A stretch of DNA of 64,000 nucleotides from Bacillota bacterium. Its GTDB lineage: Bacteria > Bacillota > Clostridia > Lachnospirales > Lachnospiraceae. Under the pieces are notes generated by a model. That model did not search any database. It worked only from the letters and a program-made list of their open reading frames with translations, and was not told the DNA's origin. Shown here piece by piece: positions 35,563 through 44,435 of this stretch. The position numbers and the translations under genes are program-made. Positions within the stretch are counted from its first letter, which is position 1; each line of letters opens with the position of its first letter. Location: contig JAEYSV010000042.1 of assembly GCA_023434365.1 (NCBI GenBank), positions 1 to 64,000 of the forward strand. Direction: 5' to 3'.

Positions 35563-37184
35563 TCTTCACCTTTCCCCTGTAGCCTGTACTCCGACGGCGT
35601 ACAATTCTGCGTCTTTTTAAAAATGTAACTAAAATAATGGGAATCAAGATAACCTACCAAATATCCAATTTCTGTTATCTTCCTGCCTGAGCATCTTAGG
35701 TACTCTTTTGCTTTGGCCATACGGATATCGGTAAGGTATTCAATAAAAGTCATACCTGTCTCTTGATTGAATAGTGAGCTAAAATAATTGGGGCTGATAT
35801 TGACCTTTGATGCAACCTTATCTAGCGTTAGATCGCTCATGGAATATGAATGATGAATATATTCCTTCGCGTTTTCAATGAGTCCGGAATATCTTTTCTG
35901 ACTGTTCTTATTGCGTAGATCAATCGCTCCCTTTAGTAAGGTCTTATAGAATTTGCAGCATTCCTCCAGGCTCGTAAGTTGCTCGGTAATATCATTCATA
36001 TTCTTAATGCTGTTATCTATCATTTCCTTAGAATACTCAAGATCTTTTAAAAATTTCATAATAGCGGAATATCCATCCATCATAATATACTGTCTAAAAA
36101 GGGTGGAACTCATAGCATTGGTATCGAGTTCATCAAAATACCTGTCTACAAATTCATCAACATCCTGCAATGTACCCCTCTTTAAGAATTCTTCTAGTAA
36201 CGTTCGATCAAGCTTCTCAAGATTTAACTCACTGACATTAAGAACTCGATTTCCTATCTGCTCATTCATGATGCGCACCTCATGATGGGATAAGAACTGA
36301 TCGCCACGTTCAAAATAACGCAGCGAATAAGCCCTGTTCGCATCAAGAAAGGACTGCTTTATATCGCGTATACGATAAACTTCTCTTCCAATTCCTCCAA
36401 AATAATGTACCCTGCCGTCACAGATATTTCTTAACACTTCGCACAATTCTTTCGTTAACACATCGATTTGCTCTTTATTCTCTCCTAAAAGAACAAATGC
36501 CCAACCCTCCATACCACGTTCAAATACTTTTATGTCAGAATATTTCTTTAAATCTTCCTGCATTCTGGCTTCGCATTGTACTATTTCATTAGAATATTCA
36601 TACATATCCTCTTTCGCTTTAAGTTGAAACAGAATAACGCAATAAACACTAGCTACCATATTGATACCTAGTTCTTCTCCCATTTCAATAATCTGTGAAA
36701 GCGACATTCTCCTACTGACCAATGCATTAAAGAAATCTTTTCTTTTTTCACCCTGCTTCTGATAAACCAAAAGCTGATACTGCTCTAGTATCTGTTTTTC
36801 TTTCCGTTCCTTTTCAATTGTAGCCGCTGCGTTTTTTACTGATGCCATCAGCTTACTGGATGTAACTGGTTTTAGCAAATATTCTGTGATGCCAATATCA
36901 ATCGCCTGCTGCGCATAGGAAAAATCACTATAGCCGCTGATAATGATTATTTTTAGCTGAGGCATCTCCTTCTTTAATAGTTTACTTAGCTCCAGACCAT
37001 CCATAAACGGCATCTTAATATCAGTGATAAGAATATCCGGTTGCTCTCTTAAAATGGTAGGGTAAGCTAATTCGCCATCACTTTCATCTCCGACGATTGT
37101 AAATCCTTCTTCTTCCCAATGGATATTATGCTTAATACCTTCTCTTACTACAATCTCGTCTTCTACGATAAAAACCTTATACAT
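35559..37184 (-). CDS. YesN-type AraC-family response regulator
   Basis: A 541-residue regulator. N-terminal receiver: D8/E9, phospho-acceptor D55 in ILITDIKMPFMDG and a conserved Lys in YLLKPVTSS. A long middle region (about 130-430) has no recognised domain. The C-terminus has a two-HTH AraC domain (LDKVASKVNISPNYFSSLFN and ITEIGYLVGYLDSHYFSYIF). The start at 37184 follows AGGGGG; upstream in-frame sequence lacks a ribosome binding site. It probably activates the adjacent sugar ABC operon. Confidence 0.92.
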   Translation of the reverse strand: MYKVFIVEDEIVVREGIKHNIHWEEEGFTIVGDESDGELAYPTILREQPDILITDIKMPFMDGLELSKLLKKEMPQLKIIIISGYSDFSYAQQAIDIGITEYLLKPVTSSKLMASVKNAAATIEKERKEKQILEQYQLLVYQKQGEKRKDFFNALVSRRMSLSQIIEMGEELGINMVASVYCVILFQLKAKEDMYEYSNEIVQCEARMQEDLKKYSDIKVFERGMEGWAFVLLGENKEQIDVLTKELCEVLRNICDGRVHYFGGIGREVYRIRDIKQSFLDANRAYSLRYFERGDQFLSHHEVRIMNEQIGNRVLNVSELNLEKLDRTLLEEFLKRGTLQDVDEFVDRYFDELDTNAMSSTLFRQYIMMDGYSAIMKFLKDLEYSKEMIDNSIKNMNDITEQLTSLEECCKFYKTLLKGAIDLRNKNSQKRYSGLIENAKEYIHHSYSMSDLTLDKVASKVNISPNYFSSLFNQETGMTFIEYLTDIRMAKAKEYLRCSGRKITEIGYLVGYLDSHYFSYIFKKTQNCTPSEYRLQGKGEE

Positions 37185-37304
37185 AATTCCCCCTAAAAAC
37201 TGTGCCGTATTAGTATTAATACATATTGTACCATAATTAACCATTATAAGAAATGTTTTCTAATAATAATTCTTTGTTTTATTAACCTTTTCATAACTTT
37301 GAAC

Positions 37305-37345
37305 AACAAAAGACGCACCCATCAACTAGTGTTAATGAGTACGTC
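37305..37345 (-). terminator. Terminator of the LysM-GH18-like gene
   Basis: On the minus strand GACGTACTCAT (37345-37335) pairs with ATGGGTGCGTC (37322-37312) using a few G-U pairs, and TTTTGTTG follows. It lies about 33 bp past the stop of the minus-strand gene. Confidence 0.7.
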
Positions 37346-37377
37346 ATTTATGGTTATACCACCGTAAGAGAATCGTC

Positions 37378-38676
37378 TTACTCTTCTGGTAAAAGTTTTA
37401 TGATTTTAAATGTCGAATTTATAATAAGCCATATCTGTGGATAGTAGCTCATAATATTCCATAAACCAGTGCCTTGCAATTTATTATCTATTGCTAGTGT
37501 GACAATCTCATTAATTGTTCTCGCATCAACAAACCATACTTCATAATCGATAGTCTCAATCGGTAATTCATTCACATACCTAAAGTGTGGTGTTTTAGAG
37601 ACCTCATCAAAAAGAATGGGGGTATCTGTTACATTAGCCAAATTAATTGATGCACTTATTGAGTAAGCATTCGCTCTGGTAAATCCTTCAATATAGGGAA
37701 GTGTCCACAAATAACCCAATAATGGAAAGCCAATATTAAGCTTTTTAGGCTCAATCATTGTTTTAACATAATCCAAATACTCTGAGATATCTTGTATCGA
37801 AGCAACTGGCCTAGGGGGTCCATAGAGTGTTCCCCAATAAAATCGCCTCAAGAACGTTCCTTCAATTAGGTTATTAAATTCAGAATAATCTACTCGTTCG
37901 AATTTATCACCATTCTCTTCATCGCTAAATTCCGAATCTATGGTTATAAACACCTTAAAGCCGGCTTCATTAATTAAAGGAACTACTCTTTTTAGAAATT
38001 CAATATATAACGATTGGGATCTTTCGTTTAACATTGTAAATACAATATTGACACCATAATATCCTTTTTCTTGCATGATCTCAACTATTCTGTTGGCTTG
38101 ATTTATTTGATTATCAACATTTAACAGAATCTCATACACTAACTCTGGAGACCGTTCGCCCCTGAAATTTAAACCTGATACAAGCAACAAAGGCTGTACT
38201 CCGAATTGTTTTGTCATAGTAATAATATCAGTTTCGTCGTAAACGGATACTAACCCCCCTTTTGGAGCCAACGTATAATTAAAAATGTTAAGATAGGTTA
38301 AATAGGGTAAAGTCATTCTTAAAATATCTTTTCCCACAAAAGAAAACACATAGCCACTTGTCATGGTCTCTCCTTTTGTTTGATAGCTGATAACGATCAT
38401 TTGCCCTACAATAAGGGTTTCATCTTCCCAAAGATGTGGATTGTTCCTATATAGCTGCATTAAAGGAATATTATAATCCTTAGCAATGCTTATCAAAGTA
38501 TCTCCATCCTTAACTATATGTATTTGTTTTGGATAAGTAATTACCAACGTATCACCGACTGCCAGATTATTTGGATCTGAAACAAAATTCTCTTGTTGTA
38601 ATCTTTTTTCTGATACTCTGTACTTGCTTGCAATTGAGGTAATCGTATCCCCTTCTTGTACTACATATACAATCAT
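37378..38676 (-). CDS. LysM-GH18-like protein (SleL/YaaH type) lacking the catalytic motif
   Basis: A 432-residue protein with two N-terminal LysM peptidoglycan/chitin-binding repeats (about 3-47 and 52-96) and a GH18-like barrel (about 108-425). It resembles spore cortex-lytic or coat proteins of the SleL/YaaH group. Active GH18 enzymes carry a DxxDxDxE-type strand end, seen in this group as GVNIDFE. Here the corresponding segment is GYYGVNIVFTML (about 205-216), so the Asp and the proton-donor Glu are both missing. It is probably a non-hydrolytic binding protein. There is no signal peptide, as is common for spore proteins made in the mother cell. Confidence 0.8.
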   Translation of the reverse strand: MIVYVVQEGDTITSIASKYRVSEKRLQQENFVSDPNNLAVGDTLVITYPKQIHIVKDGDTLISIAKDYNIPLMQLYRNNPHLWEDETLIVGQMIVISYQTKGETMTSGYVFSFVGKDILRMTLPYLTYLNIFNYTLAPKGGLVSVYDETDIITMTKQFGVQPLLLVSGLNFRGERSPELVYEILLNVDNQINQANRIVEIMQEKGYYGVNIVFTMLNERSQSLYIEFLKRVVPLINEAGFKVFITIDSEFSDEENGDKFERVDYSEFNNLIEGTFLRRFYWGTLYGPPRPVASIQDISEYLDYVKTMIEPKKLNIGFPLLGYLWTLPYIEGFTRANAYSISASINLANVTDTPILFDEVSKTPHFRYVNELPIETIDYEVWFVDARTINEIVTLAIDNKLQGTGLWNIMSYYPQIWLIINSTFKIIKLLPEE

Positions 38677-38806
38677 ATACTTATATAAAACCCCTAGTTT
38701 TTATAATTATATGAATTGCTTTTAATATCTATTACACAGTCTGCACATGCTTCTAGGACTAATTGACAGTTATAGTTGTTTTTATGGGGTTACTCAATTT
38801 CCTATT

Positions 38807-39379
38807 TCAATTTCCTATTTCAATCTCCATTGTATTCCAATTATGGTTTGAATACTTGATTTCTTTTAAATTACCTTTATAAATCAATCTACCTTCTATA
38901 TTCAGCAGACTTTGAGGTCTTACTAGATTTCTTGATATATTAAGATCTGCAATGCCGCTTTCCTTTAAAATGTGATACACAAATTCTGAGCACAAGAAGC
39001 TATAATCACTGCATACTGGTATGTTTAATAAGCTATGAAGAAGTCCCATATAGTTATATTTATAAAGCTCACTATGATAAATGAAATCATCTAATATAGC
39101 TTTCGCCAGTTCATACTGCTGCTTTGATACCTCAACCTCAATTATTGCACCGGGCAAGGTACTGCTGAATTTGTATATTCCTTCATTAATGTCCTCTTTT
39201 TTAAATCTTCCAATAAAAGGGTTATTGGTATTCCTTCTTCCAAAGCTATACATATGGTTAAGCTCTTTATCTAAAGAAATAGCCGCGTGAGTATATTCAT
39301 CATTTTTAAAAATCTGGATAAACCTGGACATCATCGTATTCGTTCTTGTCAGGACCATATATAAACAGTATTTTCTCAT
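38807..39379 (-). CDS. Permuted papain-like (YiiX/NlpC-P60-type) putative cysteine hydrolase
   Basis: A 190-residue protein. THAAISLD (His about 31) near the N-terminus and SFLCSEFVYHIL (Cys about 129) in the second half are the two blocks expected in circularly permuted papain-fold amidases such as the YiiX/C92 group, where His precedes Cys. Substrate unknown; peptide amide or acyl bonds are typical. GGAGG precedes the ATG. A 13-bp tandem repeat spans its stop codon. It sits on the same strand upstream of the LysM-GH18-like gene with a 130-bp gap, so a spore or envelope role is possible. Confidence 0.65.
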   Translation of the reverse strand: MRKYCLYMVLTRTNTMMSRFIQIFKNDEYTHAAISLDKELNHMYSFGRRNTNNPFIGRFKKEDINEGIYKFSSTLPGAIIEVEVSKQQYELAKAILDDFIYHSELYKYNYMGLLHSLLNIPVCSDYSFLCSEFVYHILKESGIADLNISRNLVRPQSLLNIEGRLIYKGNLKEIKYSNHNWNTMEIEIGN

Positions 39380-39477
39380 CTTCTAGTTCCTCCCTGAGTT
39401 AATTGATGTTCAGTTTCCTCCTCCAGTCAATGGTGATTTTCCATCTCATAACACCATTTCGCTATCTCTGTACTTCT

Positions 39478-40338
39478 TCATTTATCACTATTGTCAAACA
39501 GCACTTCCTCGGTAATACGCTCACTTAGGTCAAATAATCGCTTTGCGTTTCTTCTTGATTTGGCAGCTTTTGACGTTTTTTCCACCTTACAACGATAATA
39601 ATATTTTCCTGTTATTTCACTTACCTCTGGACTGGTCGCTAAGTAAATAGCAGTTTTTGCTCCTTCTTCCGGTGTTAAAAATATCGGCTTTAATAACCTG
39701 GTTATGCTCTTTCCAAAACCTGTTTTCCGATCAACTCCCATGGAAGTTGCTACCGCTCCAGGATGACAGCAATTCACTGTAATTCCCCTGCTTTTTATTC
39801 TTATTGCTAATTCTCTTGTAAATAATACATTAGCAAGCTTAGATTGACTGTATGCTCTTATTACATTATAGCCCTTGGATAAATTATAATTATTAAAATG
39901 AATCTTTCCAACTTTATGTGCTCCAGAAGATACCACTACAATCCTGCTGCCCTGTTTCATCAAATCAAGTAGTCGTAGTGTTAATAGGAAATGTCCGATG
40001 TGATTCACCCCGAACTGTTCCTCCAAGCCATCCACCGTTTCTCTTCTATTCATGTAGATTACTCCTGCATTGTTCACCAATACATCTACCCTTACATATC
40101 TTTGTCTAAATTCATCGGTGAAATTTCTGATACTTTCCATACTGCCAAGGTCACACTGCATAAGCTGAATATCCCGTTTTGTATTTACTATCAATTCATC
40201 TAAAGCAGCTTGTCCTCGTTCCATATTTCTACATAACATAATAACTAAATAGTCATTATCTGCAAGTGCAGCCACTGTTGCCTTACCCATACCGGAATTT
40301 CCACCGGTAACTATAGCTATTTTCTTATTAGTATCCAT
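39478..40338 (-). CDS. Short-chain dehydrogenase (retinol dehydrogenase-like SDR)
   Basis: A 286-residue classical SDR: cofactor motif TGGNSGMG (11-18), NNAG (89-92), catalytic Ser at about 137-138 and YSQSK (Y163, K167). R38/N39 after the second strand (MLCRNMERG) favours NADP. The sequence class resembles retinol/WW-domain-type dehydrogenases; natural substrate unknown. GGAGG precedes the ATG. Single gene. Confidence 0.9.
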   Translation of the reverse strand: MDTNKKIAIVTGGNSGMGKATVAALADNDYLVIMLCRNMERGQAALDELIVNTKRDIQLMQCDLGSMESIRNFTDEFRQRYVRVDVLVNNAGVIYMNRRETVDGLEEQFGVNHIGHFLLTLRLLDLMKQGSRIVVVSSGAHKVGKIHFNNYNLSKGYNVIRAYSQSKLANVLFTRELAIRIKSRGITVNCCHPGAVATSMGVDRKTGFGKSITRLLKPIFLTPEEGAKTAIYLATSPEVSEITGKYYYRCKVEKTSKAAKSRRNAKRLFDLSERITEEVLFDNSDK

Positions 40339-40469
40339 AATTAACCTCCACTGCTTAGATTTACTGTCACCTACGGATGAGCGGTAATAACATTACTCCA
40401 GTTGTGCATAGCTAAACTGGATTTATCTACATTCTACCACATGGTTTTTTCATTTACTATCAATTTAAG

Positions 40470-40515
40470 GATAAAAGAAGTGCCTCATTCCAATTATTTC
40501 TCGGAATGAGGCACT
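40470..40515 (-). terminator. Terminator after the 53-residue protein gene
   Basis: A perfect 13-bp stem, AGTGCCTCATTCC (40479-40491) with its complement (40503-40515), followed on the minus strand by TCTTTTATCC. It lies just past the small gene and well upstream of the SDR gene. Confidence 0.75.
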
Positions 40516-40532
40516 CTGAAGCACACTTAAAA

Positions 40533-40694
40533 CTACTGTGATATTTTTTTCGTTCTTTCTGAATCAGTCCCTATATTCTTATTTCTTTTTTCCACTTTAC
40601 CAACACCGATTTTTCGTTCATTCTTCAAAATACCACTCTTTGTTTTTTTCTCTTCTATAAGCTTTTTCATTTTCTCAATATCATTCATTGACAT
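40533..40694 (-). CDS. Small basic hypothetical protein (53 residues)
   Basis: The minus strand reads a 53-residue, strongly basic protein starting MSMNDIEKMKKLIEEKKTKS and ending KISQ. It is predicted helical and soluble, with about one third Lys/Arg. GGAG precedes the ATG at a suitable distance, and a strong hairpin follows the stop, so it looks like a real single-gene unit. I recognise no family. Nucleic-acid binding is possible from charge alone. Confidence 0.6.
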   Translation of the reverse strand: MSMNDIEKMKKLIEEKKTKSGILKNERKIGVGKVEKRNKNIGTDSERTKKISQ

Positions 40695-40828
40695 TTTTTT
40701 ATCTCCATTCATTTATTAATCTATTCATTTCACTAATACTAGTTCTATTAACATCAGTGTTAGCTATATTATAATAACATATACTACTACAGAAATCACC
40801 AGGCGTCTAGTATAATGCTTCCCTCCTT

Positions 40829-43192
40829 TTATCTTTTAAGCATATATCTAATCCCTTTTAGATAATGGCCATTCGCAATCTCTAGCATTCCCTCCAAGAC
40901 ATAATTGCTCAAGCCGCCACTTATTTTCATAGCGGAGAGAGAACAATCTGTCGCAGATGTTATCATCATTCGAAAGGTAGGATTGTTATAATCAACTTTT
41001 CCTTCAAAGCCCTTCGCTACTTTTTTTTCAACGACTTTGTACATAATTTTCATAGTCAGAGAATAATCTTTTAGCTCCGTCACAGTATTCTCCATCGTAA
41101 ATTGTCCTTTTATAAGAGGCTTTTCTACGACCGTGTGACCTAGTAATCTCTCCCATTCTTGTTGGGTTGGAATTCCCAAAGGCTTATCATACCAACTTCC
41201 CGCTAGTTCTTGTTGAAGTTCTAATTCATCACCCTCAAGGAATAGCTCTGTCTCGAGCAGGAGGTCTCTACTGTTACCTCCAAGCTCGATTAAGTAAGCT
41301 CCTCTTGCTACTTTCCATCCCCCATTCCAGATAGCAAAACTTCGTTTATCAAGATAAATTACAGCTTGCTTCGTTTCACCAGGTTTCAGGAATAATTTAT
41401 GAAAACCTTTTAACTCCCTAATAGGTCGGTGAATACCATTTACAGGGGGTGCCACATATAACTGTACCACCTCCGCTCCTTCATATTCACCAGTATTGGT
41501 AACATCCAGAATTACCTTATATTGATTATTCTCTTCGGAGGTTGTCTCCACTCTAAGATTCGAATAATGAAAGCTGGTATAGGATAATCCATAACCAAAA
41601 GGAAAGCGTACAGGGGAATCGGCCTTATCATAATATCGATAACCCACGTAGATTCCTTCTCTATAATGAGCATCTTTCTTATTATAATAAGAAGCACTAA
41701 TACAGTCCTCATAGACAATCGGCCAGGTCTCAGCAAGCTTACCTGCGGGTATCGCTTTTCCATAAAGCAGATTAACAATTGCCTCACCACCTGCTTGACC
41801 AGGAAGAGCCATATAAAGCACAGCCTTTACCTTATCAATCCAGGGAATTTCCACTACACTGCCGCTCATTAATACAACTACCGTGTTCGGGTTAGCCTCT
41901 GCTACCGCTGCAACCAGGAGATTGTGCCCTTTGGGCATCTTCATATCCTTTCGATCAAAGCCCTCAGACTCGTAACTATCCGTAAGTCCGGCAAATACGA
42001 TCGGAATTTCCACCTTCTTTGCCAATGCGACAGCTCTTTGCAGCTGCTCCTTCGTAGTATCTCCCTCTCTATTGCAGCCCTCTTCATATGGTACTTTCCT
42101 AAGAACATCGGTTACATTAACAAACTTGGTGGGGTTGATGTGACTGCTTCCGGATCCCTGATAGCGTATCTCCTCTGCCATTGCTCCGATGAAGCCAATT
42201 TTCTTTTTTGAATCTAATGGAAGTATTGCATCATCATTTTTCAAAAGCACCGCACTCTGCTCGGCAGCAACTCTTGCCAGCGTATGATGCTCCTTTAAAT
42301 CATAGTTATACTCCTTGTCTAGTGCCTTGTTTGCATTCATAATCATCTCAAAAACTCGTGTAGCACAGATATCGATTTGCTCTTCACTGATGATACCGGC
42401 TTTAACAGCCGCCAAGGTCTCCTTCTCCATGTATGCGGATCCACCAGGCATTACCAGGTCGCAGCCCGCACGAAAACCTTCTATTCTATCATGCATTGCT
42501 CCCCAATCTGTTACCACCATCCCCCGAAAGCCCCATTCCTCACGTAAAATATCGGTTAAGAGCTCTTTATTATCACTGCAATACGTTCCGTTGAGTTTAT
42601 TATAAGCACACATAACCGTTGCCGGCTGTCCTTCTTTTACCGCAATTTCAAAGGCGGTCAGATAAATTTCCCGTAAGGTGCGTTCATCCAGTATACTATC
42701 AGAGGAAAATCTCTTTTTTTCCTGATTGTTACATGCAAAGTGCTTCAGGCTGGTTCCAATGCCATCCTTCTGGGCCTCTCTAATATACGCAGCGCCCAAT
42801 TTTCCAGAAAGATACGGATCTTCTGAAAAATACTCAAAGTTCCTTCCGCAAAGAGGATTTCTTTTGATATTTACTCCTGGACCTAATACGACACCAACCT
42901 TATTAGCGGCAGCTTCTTTTGCTATGGCTGCTCCAATCTTACCAAGTAGATCCGTATCCCAGCTACAGCCTGTAGTAGCTGCAGTTGGAAAACAGGTAGC
43001 TGGTATTGATTGATTAATCCCCAACATATCTGTATCGTTCTCCTGTTTACGAAGTCCATGTGGTCCATCACACATCATCATATGAGGAATCCCATATCCA
43101 TCCATCTTTTTTGTATGCCAAAAATCAGCACCGCTGCCCAGAGCTATTTTATCCTCTAAGCTCATTTGTTTTAATATCTCTATGTAATTCAT
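40829..43192 (-). CDS. Glycoside hydrolase family 3 beta-glucosidase
   Basis: A 787-residue cytoplasmic enzyme without signal peptide. The GH3 N-terminal barrel carries KHFACNNQE (K150, H151) and the nucleophile D229 in VVTDWGAMHD. The C-terminal alpha/beta domain and the fibronectin-III-like domain (PFGYGLSYT, then the VTNTGEYEGAEVVQLYV block) follow. It removes terminal glucose, or a related sugar, from imported oligosaccharides; linkage cannot be told. ATG at 43192 follows GGGGTGAT, nearly a full anti-Shine-Dalgarno match. A symmetrical GAAACGTTTC lies 50 bp upstream, fitting LacI-family control. Confidence 0.92.
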   Translation of the reverse strand: MNYIEILKQMSLEDKIALGSGADFWHTKKMDGYGIPHMMMCDGPHGLRKQENDTDMLGINQSIPATCFPTAATTGCSWDTDLLGKIGAAIAKEAAANKVGVVLGPGVNIKRNPLCGRNFEYFSEDPYLSGKLGAAYIREAQKDGIGTSLKHFACNNQEKKRFSSDSILDERTLREIYLTAFEIAVKEGQPATVMCAYNKLNGTYCSDNKELLTDILREEWGFRGMVVTDWGAMHDRIEGFRAGCDLVMPGGSAYMEKETLAAVKAGIISEEQIDICATRVFEMIMNANKALDKEYNYDLKEHHTLARVAAEQSAVLLKNDDAILPLDSKKKIGFIGAMAEEIRYQGSGSSHINPTKFVNVTDVLRKVPYEEGCNREGDTTKEQLQRAVALAKKVEIPIVFAGLTDSYESEGFDRKDMKMPKGHNLLVAAVAEANPNTVVVLMSGSVVEIPWIDKVKAVLYMALPGQAGGEAIVNLLYGKAIPAGKLAETWPIVYEDCISASYYNKKDAHYREGIYVGYRYYDKADSPVRFPFGYGLSYTSFHYSNLRVETTSEENNQYKVILDVTNTGEYEGAEVVQLYVAPPVNGIHRPIRELKGFHKLFLKPGETKQAVIYLDKRSFAIWNGGWKVARGAYLIELGGNSRDLLLETELFLEGDELELQQELAGSWYDKPLGIPTQQEWERLLGHTVVEKPLIKGQFTMENTVTELKDYSLTMKIMYKVVEKKVAKGFEGKVDYNNPTFRMMITSATDCSLSAMKISGGLSNYVLEGMLEIANGHYLKGIRYMLKR

Positions 43193-43243
43193 TCTTATCA
43201 CCCCGTATATAACATCTTATCGTTTTATGTATAGCTTGAAAGT

Positions 43244-43253
43244 GAAACGTTTC
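43244..43253. promoter_or_regulatory. LacI-type palindrome upstream of the GH3 gene
   Basis: GAAACGTTTC, a perfect 10-bp palindrome with central CG, in AGTGAAACGTTTCTAT. LacI-family sugar regulators bind such CG-centred dyads. It lacks one base of the CcpA cre pattern, so a dedicated LacI-type repressor is more likely. Confidence 0.5.
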
Positions 43254-43407
43254 TATCTCTTACACGCTTATTGCGTATTACTATAAATATTATATCACTA
43301 ATTAGTGGTTTATAGATACTAATTAACTAATTTGCATTAAATGAATCCGCTTTGACTATTCCAAAGGTGTAATTTGACTTAGTGTTAAGGTTTTAGATGC
43401 ATCCTAG

Positions 43408-43441
43408 GAAACAAAGAAGGGCACTCTTTTAAGAGTGCCCT
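43408..43441 (-). terminator. Terminator of the AraC-GyrI gene
   Basis: AGGGCACTC (43418-43426) pairs with GAGTGCCCT (43433-43441). On the minus strand CTTCTTTGTTT follows. It lies 29 bp past the stop codon. Confidence 0.75.
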
Positions 43442-43469
43442 CAACCATAATCCATCAATACTATAACTG

Positions 43470-44342
43470 CTATTTCTTTTTCACCGGAATCCAAATTTCA
43501 CTTCTATATTTCGGGTTTCCTGTATCAGGACTCTCATTCCACAGAATTTCAGGTCCTGGGGCTGACTCGTATCCTGAAGAAGGAAACCACTCTGAGTATA
43601 TCCTACCCCACACATTCTGAAGTGTTTGTGGAAATGGTCCAATCGATTCGAATACTGCCCAGGTTCCAGAATCGATATTTAATACATCAAATTCTTTAGT
43701 TTTATTACTTGATGTTGCGACCCCAATGTAATGATCCAGCTCACCCTTTTCTTGCATTCTCCCTTCGGAAAAATTAGTAGATGCACTAATAATTCCTGAT
43801 GGTTCTACATTTGAAATTGATTTTAATTGTTTAATAACCTCCGGTGTTAATAGTTCGGTCATTTTTGCAATTTCTGGATTGGCACCTTCAAAAATAACAG
43901 GAACTCTTTTCTTAAACCCTACTAATTTAAAAGTCTCTTTTTCAACAATACGATAGTTCATTTCGCATCCTCCTTTAATTGATAACTGGAAGGTCATTCG
44001 AGGATAAGCTTTTAATTGCATATTCTCACTTCTTGCTTCAGAAGGGAGAATGCCATGCATAGAATGAAAAGCACGGGAAAATGAATCTGCTGAATTATAG
44101 CCATATCTGACTGCTACATCAATTATTCTCAAATCCCTATCCTTTAAATCTAGTGCAGCCAGAGTCAGTCTTCTTCTCCGAATATATTCTGATAAGCTTA
44201 CTCCTGATAAAAAAGAAAACATCCTCTTAAAATGATACTCTGAACAGTAAGCAATTTTAGAAATTTTACTATAGTCGATATCCTCCGTTAAGTGTTCTTC
44301 AATATATTCCATTGCATTATTCATACTACTTAAAGTATCCAT
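43470..44342 (-). CDS. AraC regulator with GyrI-like effector domain
   Basis: A 290-residue regulator with an N-terminal AraC DNA-binding domain (about 1-105: DIDYSKISKIAYCSEYHFKRMF and IIDVAVRYGYNSADSFSRAF, both HTH motifs intact) and a C-terminal GyrI/BacT-like small-molecule domain (about 128-290: ERKLVGFKKRVP-like start, GTWAVFESIGPFP, EIWIPVKK end). This is the Rob/SbmC-type architecture that senses drugs or metabolites. ATG at 44342 follows AAAGGAGG. It shows what the shortened relative at 60035-60643 has lost. Confidence 0.88.
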   Translation of the reverse strand: MDTLSSMNNAMEYIEEHLTEDIDYSKISKIAYCSEYHFKRMFSFLSGVSLSEYIRRRRLTLAALDLKDRDLRIIDVAVRYGYNSADSFSRAFHSMHGILPSEARSENMQLKAYPRMTFQLSIKGGCEMNYRIVEKETFKLVGFKKRVPVIFEGANPEIAKMTELLTPEVIKQLKSISNVEPSGIISASTNFSEGRMQEKGELDHYIGVATSSNKTKEFDVLNIDSGTWAVFESIGPFPQTLQNVWGRIYSEWFPSSGYESAPGPEILWNESPDTGNPKYRSEIWIPVKKK

Positions 44343-44435
44343 CAAGCAACCTCCTTTCATCGTAAATATTATCAAAGGATGAATTACATCATCCGACAAT
44401 CTGTGCACAATATAATCGACTTTCATATGAGTTTG

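Noticed and set aside
43238..43256. CcpA cre site upstream of the GH3 gene
   Set aside because: The palindrome GAAACGTTTC is one base short of the cre pattern, so a LacI-type site is the better reading.
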